NCBI GenBank assembly: GCA_920105625.2
Contig: OV050033.1
Span: 19,116,001-19,180,000 of the forward strand
Direction of reading: 5' to 3'
Length of the DNA stretch: 64,000 nt
Origin: Clusia tigrina
Lineage: Eukaryota > Arthropoda > Insecta > Diptera > Clusiidae
In this document: positions 58,552 through 64,000 of the stretch, in pieces
Numbering within the stretch: position 1 is the first letter of the stretch
Layout of the letters: every line of letters starts with the position of its first letter
Notes under the pieces: model-generated
The model's database searches: none
What the model was told of the DNA's origin: nothing
What the model saw: the letters and a program-made list of their open reading frames with translations, nothing else
Translations under genes and position numbers: made by a program

Positions 58552-60202
58552 CCCTATAAGGTCTCGAATAAAGTCCGTCGTCTATCTTGGATTCTTCAGT
58601 TTTCTACGCATGATCGGTTTCTTCTAATTTTAATCTTCTTTGCTCTCAACAAGACTCTTACTTTAATTTCATTACTTCGTTTCAGGAAAGCAAATAAAAT
58701 GAATGAATTGGCAAGTTGTAAAGCCTTCCTTTAGATCCTGTTTATTGGATGTGAGATTGGTGATGTAAAGTACCTCTGCAGACGTTTCCAACTGGGTGGG
58801 CACTTGTGGGGGCATATTTGCGTGCATACATTTGCTCTGCTTTGCCTTTAAGTTACTTCAGCTGGCTGTGCTGTCGGTTTACTTTGCACTAATTTTCCTC
58901 TATAATGTGCTGTAAGTGGCATTTGTTTCCCTCAATGAGCGTGTGTATTTAATGCTTACATAAATAATGAAAATATTACACATAAATAATGTGAACATGA
59001 TTATCCTGGTTGGAGTTTAACTAAATGGCTTCCCAGTTGCTAAGTGCTATGAAGAATAGCTCCATAAATAAACATACTGATAGCAAGCAATTTTCAGTAT
59101 GTTGGATATGTTCTGGTGGCGGTATTTACTTCTTGGCTGATTGAGGGTAGAATATGTTAGCTAGAAGAGAGGATTTGGATAAACTTCACCAGTTCTAGTG
59201 CACTTTTTATAGGTTCCACTTTTGAGGTTTCGCTTCGAACAAGAAATACTTTTCCTAATTCTTGAAGTCTGCGCTATAATAGGGTCGGGTGAGAAGACAT
59301 TCGAAGGTTTTCATCTGTGGCAATTTGTATTTTATTCTCAGTTCCTCCAGTTTACTTTTCTTGGGAGCAACAAAGCTTCCACTTGACATTTGCGTCTTTT
59401 ATGATTTGCTACTGCTTTTTTTATACTTAGAGATCCTCAAATATTTTAGGGCTCAGGGTGTTTTCTGGCCGTCCGAGACGTCTGCTTACTTTTCCAATCA
59501 TGCGAGTATTTTGTAATATGTGGTTGTGACTTTCTGAGCGTGTGCAAGATCAATTTCTATGTCATTATCCGTTATGGTTTAATCTTGACCTCTTCTTCTG
59601 GCCCTTTTCGCACATCTTCGCTGGTACCGTTTGGTCAAAATATTCTTCTTCTAATTAGGCAATTGTTGATGAAGGCCAAATTTTGATTTTAAATTTAATT
59701 TCATAGAATTAGTATAATGGATCAAATTGTCCGAAAGATGTCCTTGTTATGGATAAACTACTATTGATGTCTTCCTCCGTTTACCTGATAGCCGTGATGG
59801 GAGGAGATTTTGAAAGAAGTCATCTTTTCTATATCGTAAAAGTGTCTATTTAAAATGAACTACTAAGAAAAAGTGCTAGAAAATAGTGTTTCGCTTGCGT
59901 TCTCCGTGTTGGCAAAATATTGGCTTTGAGATCAATGGGAAAATTATTTAGTAAATCTTCGATGTTTCTAATCTCTTCGGAATATCTCATCAGAGACCCA
60001 TCATTCGACTCTAAGCACTTGTTTCCGGTCATCTGTGACTATTCTAAAGTAGTTACAATAGTTTCAAGAATGGTGCAGAAACTCACTCTGTACTCCATTA
60101 AACTTTATTTGTTTGATATGCCTTACATGCGTTTCATTTCCAGGCAGTTACAAATCTAAAGCTGTATTCTCCCTTTTCGGAATATGACCCACATAAAAAC
60201 GC

Positions 60203-60250
60203 TATAAAAGCGTTACTTGTAAACTGCATTCCGTTCACTCTGCAGTGGAT
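60203..60250 (+). promoter_or_regulatory. Candidate TATA-type promoter
   Basis: TATAAAAG at 60203-60210 is followed by GCATTCC (initiator-like, A at 60238) about 35 bases downstream, slightly further than usual, and TTCACTC at 60245-60251. Downstream there is only a very short frame (ATGATGGCGCGCACC near 60300). Such motifs occur by chance in AT-rich DNA, so this is weak. Confidence 0.2.
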
Positions 60251-63200
60251 TAATGACGTACGAACTACTAAACGGCGGCCATCAACAGTCGTAACACGAT
60301 GATGGCGCGCACCGAATTAGCAAAGCACACTATGTCCATAGACGCCTAGAAGTATGCAAAGTGTACGCGGAAGTGCTCACAATTAGCGTATTAAAAGAGC
60401 TTTTAATAAACATGAGCATAAACATAAACAAGAACATGAACAATAAGCCAGCATAATAGGCGAAACCATCATAAAAACTATTGCCACACACACTTACTTA
60501 CAGCCACATTAAAAGAGCGCCACACAAGTGCAACTACGAGTAAATCCTTAACACCACCACTCGGAGGGAGCGGGCGATTGCGAGAATTCACACGTACGCG
60601 CGGAAAATAAATATGCAAATAAAATGTATTTATTTATTTACGTACAAAGCCGAGTACGGAGTGCGTCAGCCCGTGCTCCACTTAGCTCCGAACTTGCACT
60701 TGCACTTCCACTTGCACGATACTGAATGAGGTATTAAGAGAGAAGTGGAGGGAGGTGGAGAGGACAGGAGGATGTGTGCGCGCCAAATGGCATTAAAACT
60801 TTTCTATTCGCGCATTTTTAAATTGCGCATTAATGTTTGCTCTCGCTCGGCTTTAGTTGGATGAATGCGCGCTATTTGCATGTGTTCCCGCGAGTCCGTG
60901 TGTGTCTGTCCGTAGGGGAGTGAATAATTGCGTTGTGGGCTCACTTCAACCGTGTGTGCTGCGCGCTTTGTGCATTTGTCCAGCGGCTTTGCCGCTACAC
61001 GACTCCCAGGGTTAAGCATTATTTACACAGAGCACACAGTGGGTTAAATAATCACGCACAATAAGAAATAATGACGTGGTGCATTGGTGCGGCGGTAGCT
61101 TGGTGATGATGCTGGTGATGTGGTGGTGATGACGGTGGCGGCTGTGGTTAGTTCTTGCAAGGATCAAAGTTAAATGGCGCTCTGAAAGGTGCATTCATTT
61201 ATGAAACGAGTGCGGTTTTAATTCTACATTGAAAGAGGTGGTATATAGAGCTCTTTGGGTGAAGTGTAATTAATAGGGTTTCGACAATAATGATAAGCTC
61301 AGAAGTGGCTTCAGGCTTTAACAGCAATGCTTAGAAGACCTTTGTCATATCATGTGGAACTACCTGCTAATCCCTCTTTTCAATTTTAAACCAAGATGAG
61401 CTCTTTATCAATCATAAATGATGGCAGTTTATTTATAATTCGAAGGTCAGTCAAAGTTGCGGTTACCTTCTTCCCAGTTGAGGTGGCACATAAATTCCTG
61501 ATTGATTGCTTTTACTTCACATGGAAATATACTGCTTTCGTGTGCCAGTAGGAACGAACTTGTGACTAGCAAAATTTCACCATTCTACTTTTCTATAAAA
61601 TATAGAATCATCAGCATATAGTACACAATCATCAGTACTGACATCAATAAAAGCATTACTTTCATGCCTTCCATTACATTGTATCGCACTTGTCGCTTAA
61701 AATATGCTTTTGCGGTAGAGTTGGGTCCTTTGTAGTCCTCTGCTACCGGTATAAAGTTGAATTCGTCAATAATTATGACACGCAACTGTGGATTTGCGGG
61801 TTCTCTTGGACGTGTGCATTCAACTGCTGTGGCGGATAATTATAGAAATGTTCCTTAAGTGTTCTTATAGCATTCTAAGGATATTAATGACTGAATGTTT
61901 GCTGACCACAAATGCAAAGAGTTCGCGCAGAATTCTTTCAAGGGAATTGATTTCCAAGATCCTCAACTTCTCCTTAATAGAGACTTAGACTAATCCTTGT
62001 AATTATGTCAGAAAATGTATATGTGATACCCTGTGAAGCCTCCACGTCAGACAAGCACTTACTCTGCATGAGGTGTCATTTAAACTACTGCATCACTTTT
62101 GAAAGTGTATGGAGCTATAGAGGACTCCTTTGTCGCCTGAGAATATAGTTTCTCATACAAAACGAAGAAAGATTTGGTGACTTTTAGAGCCAAGTTCGCT
62201 GACTAACTAGACAGCTACTAGTTTTGTGAAGGTTAACTTCCCTATACACATTTTGAGCCCTTCAAACATTACCACATCTGCTTCCTTTTATTTCATTTCC
62301 ATTTAAATTTGGTTGGAAATTTTACGAACGTGGCTACTAATTTGACTGGGAATTTTAGAATTCTCCTTCATTGCTTTCACACAATAAAATATCCGTAAAA
62401 TATCGATATACACCTGTGAATATAATACCCACAAACCCAACCTAATGGCCAGCATATGTTGTTCTCAATTTTCAGGACTACTTCCTTGTGGTATCCGCTT
62501 ACCTTATTCCCACAGTCTGGCAAAGCACACCACACCTTGCGTAAAATTGCACACAAAAATGTGCTGGAAAAATTGTTTGGGTCAGAAGCCAAATCCTGCC
62601 AATGACGTGGTCGTTCGCATAAACAAACCACTTCGTCTTTTCCTCGCCTTTGTGCATTAAATTTGTTAAATTATTTCAATTTCTTTGTCATGGGCCGAAT
62701 GTGCTTACTACCCTTGAAGGAGTTACGAAAAAGGATAATTGCCCAAATGAAATTATGAGGGTTGTCCGGGCACCAGAGGCAAACAACAAACACAGCAACA
62801 AGCCACAAAAGGTTCGTGGCGCGTTGTAAGTGCTGTAGCTAGCGGTGGTGGCACGCGTAAGAGTCTCCAGAATTCACATGCTTGGAACAGTGCGCATCCT
62901 TGGCATTTGTAAATTACAGCTTATAAGCATGTTTCAACAAGCAATTCAACGCCTCCCTCGAACACTGACACAAGCACACATCATTCTCATTCTCAAGTGA
63001 GATAATTAGAAGGCAAAACCCCATGACAACTGCAAGGACAAATTAACAGAGCCCATCATAATGGACCACCGAGTCAAATGCGAACCGAAATTCCGTGCTT
63101 GAGTTTCTTTGTAATTGTTTTGCGACAGCTTCAACTTCAGCTATTGTGGCTAAATGTCAATGCAGATGCTGCTAATGTTGTTGTGGCTGCTGTCAAATAC

Positions 63201-63781
63201 ATTGATTGACATTATGTGACCAATGGACAGTGGCCACTCACAGCGACGGCACCGAGTAATACAATAAAATAGTTCAACCTCTGCCATTGCTATTATTGGC
63301 ATTTCCACAATTGGTCAATTGCTCCGAACCGTTCGGGTCGGCTCAGAAGCAGCACCGAAACAGAGGTATGTGTATCTGACTACGTACAAATCAGCAGCAC
63401 TGAAGAAATTATTAGTTCCACTAAGCTGTGCTCATCCTTCCGCTCTGGCTGGTTAGTGGCCCGGATGGTGTTCGGATGCCCTATTGCCTTGCCACTGAGG
63501 CACTTGTATCCATTAAAATTTATTGCCTTCAATTTAGCTGAAGATTCATGGCATTTATTGCCTGTTAATCTTCCAGAACGAACCTTTGCCTCGTGTGTAA
63601 ATGTGTATGAGTGCCTCTATGTGTGTGTGTGTTTGTATGTGTGCGTGGATATTTGAAACGCATCTGGTAGCTACTTTGCCTACCGTCCTCCAATAACGAA
63701 TATGTATGAGTGCGGCAGCAGGTTTGCGTCCTCTGCCCCCTGCAATCGCACATACCAACTCGCATGTATTTGCATCTTCGG

Positions 63782-63801
63782 CGTCGCCGTCGCCGTCGCC
63801 G
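63782..63801. repeat. GTCGCC hexamer repeat
   Basis: CGTCGCCGTCGCCGTCGCCG, three to four units. On the minus strand one frame reads GDGDGDAED through it. Confidence 0.9.
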
Positions 63802-64000
63802 TTGCCCCTACCGCGGCTGAGCATTGGCAACAAATTGTGCAAGGTTAGCTGCTCTGATTTGGTGTTGGTGTAATGATTCCCATTTGGGACGTGCTCCTCT
63901 TTTTTAGACATTTAAATCTTCATTTTGCAGCTTTTCTTTATGGCACTGTGCTAGCGCTTGTTGTTGTTGTTGCTTTTCTCATATTTTATAGGAGCAATTT

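Larger units (their letters stand above)
57878..64000. other. No gene recognised; simple repeats and GC-richer blocks
   Basis: Contains a TA microsatellite (58520-58551), a TATA-type promoter candidate near 60203, GC-richer blocks at about 60220-61190 and 62690-63900, a GTCGCC hexamer run and a TTG run at the right edge (63958-63973). Several frames of 60 to 118 codons have no domain. Nothing allows a gene call. Confidence 0.5.

Noticed and set aside
1..64000. CRISPR arrays, bacterial operons, rRNA genes
   Set aside because: No regularly spaced repeats with unique spacers, no rRNA-like sequence and no dense coding; everything points to a eukaryotic nuclear genome.

Overview
The window looks like nuclear DNA of a fly (Diptera), probably a higher fly such as a tephritid fruit fly. 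This is inferred from the AT-rich composition, the many CAA/TTG and CA microsatellites, the CCTAACC-type retrotransposon tails, and the mixture of non-LTR retrotransposons, mariner and hAT relics. I found no host protein-coding gene that I can name. The longest uninterrupted frames (about 180 codons) have no recognisable domain. The window is best read as a gene desert or the inside of one or more very long introns, studded with dead mobile elements.

Layout. 1-12.2 kb: mostly unannotated AT-rich DNA with a tRNA-derived SINE (about 4.3-4.5 kb), two LINE 3' tails, a decayed mariner (7.7-8.6 kb), then a compound of two Jockey-type reverse transcriptase fragments and an RNase H fragment (10.0-12.2 kb). 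12.2-24.3 kb: simple-sequence-rich DNA, an RNase H/C-terminal LINE fragment (14.2-14.85 kb), a SINE with clean target-site duplications (17.3-17.5 kb), a Jockey fragment (23.4 kb) and a mariner C-terminus (24.1 kb). 24.3-39 kb: three LINE relics, two more SINEs, a weak candidate promoter/first exon (31.5 kb), a weak candidate coding exon (36.5 kb), a truncated LINE with 12-bp target duplications and a 575-bp solo LTR with 4-bp duplications (38.4-39.0 kb). 39-49 kb: a 5'-truncated SINE, purine-rich DNA with minisatellites, and a second mariner lineage (45.1-45.7 kb). 49-56 kb: two clear nested insertions, namely a truncated LINE inside the C-terminal end of another LINE (49.05-49.57 kb), and a 1484-bp internally deleted hAT transposon inside the RNase H domain of a LINE (54.26-55.75 kb). 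56-64 kb: a variant SINE, a TA microsatellite, a TATA-type promoter candidate, and otherwise unannotated DNA.

The most interesting items are (i) a SINE family with six copies here, apparently in two body types sharing head and tail, (ii) the hAT element with exact boundaries, subterminal inverted repeats and a leftover dimerisation domain, (iii) the solo LTR whose end carries repeated CATCTTTACA termini, and (iv) the nested LINE whose removal restores an open frame. All calls are by reading the sequence; no database search was run. Species, clade names and the two promoter candidates are inference.
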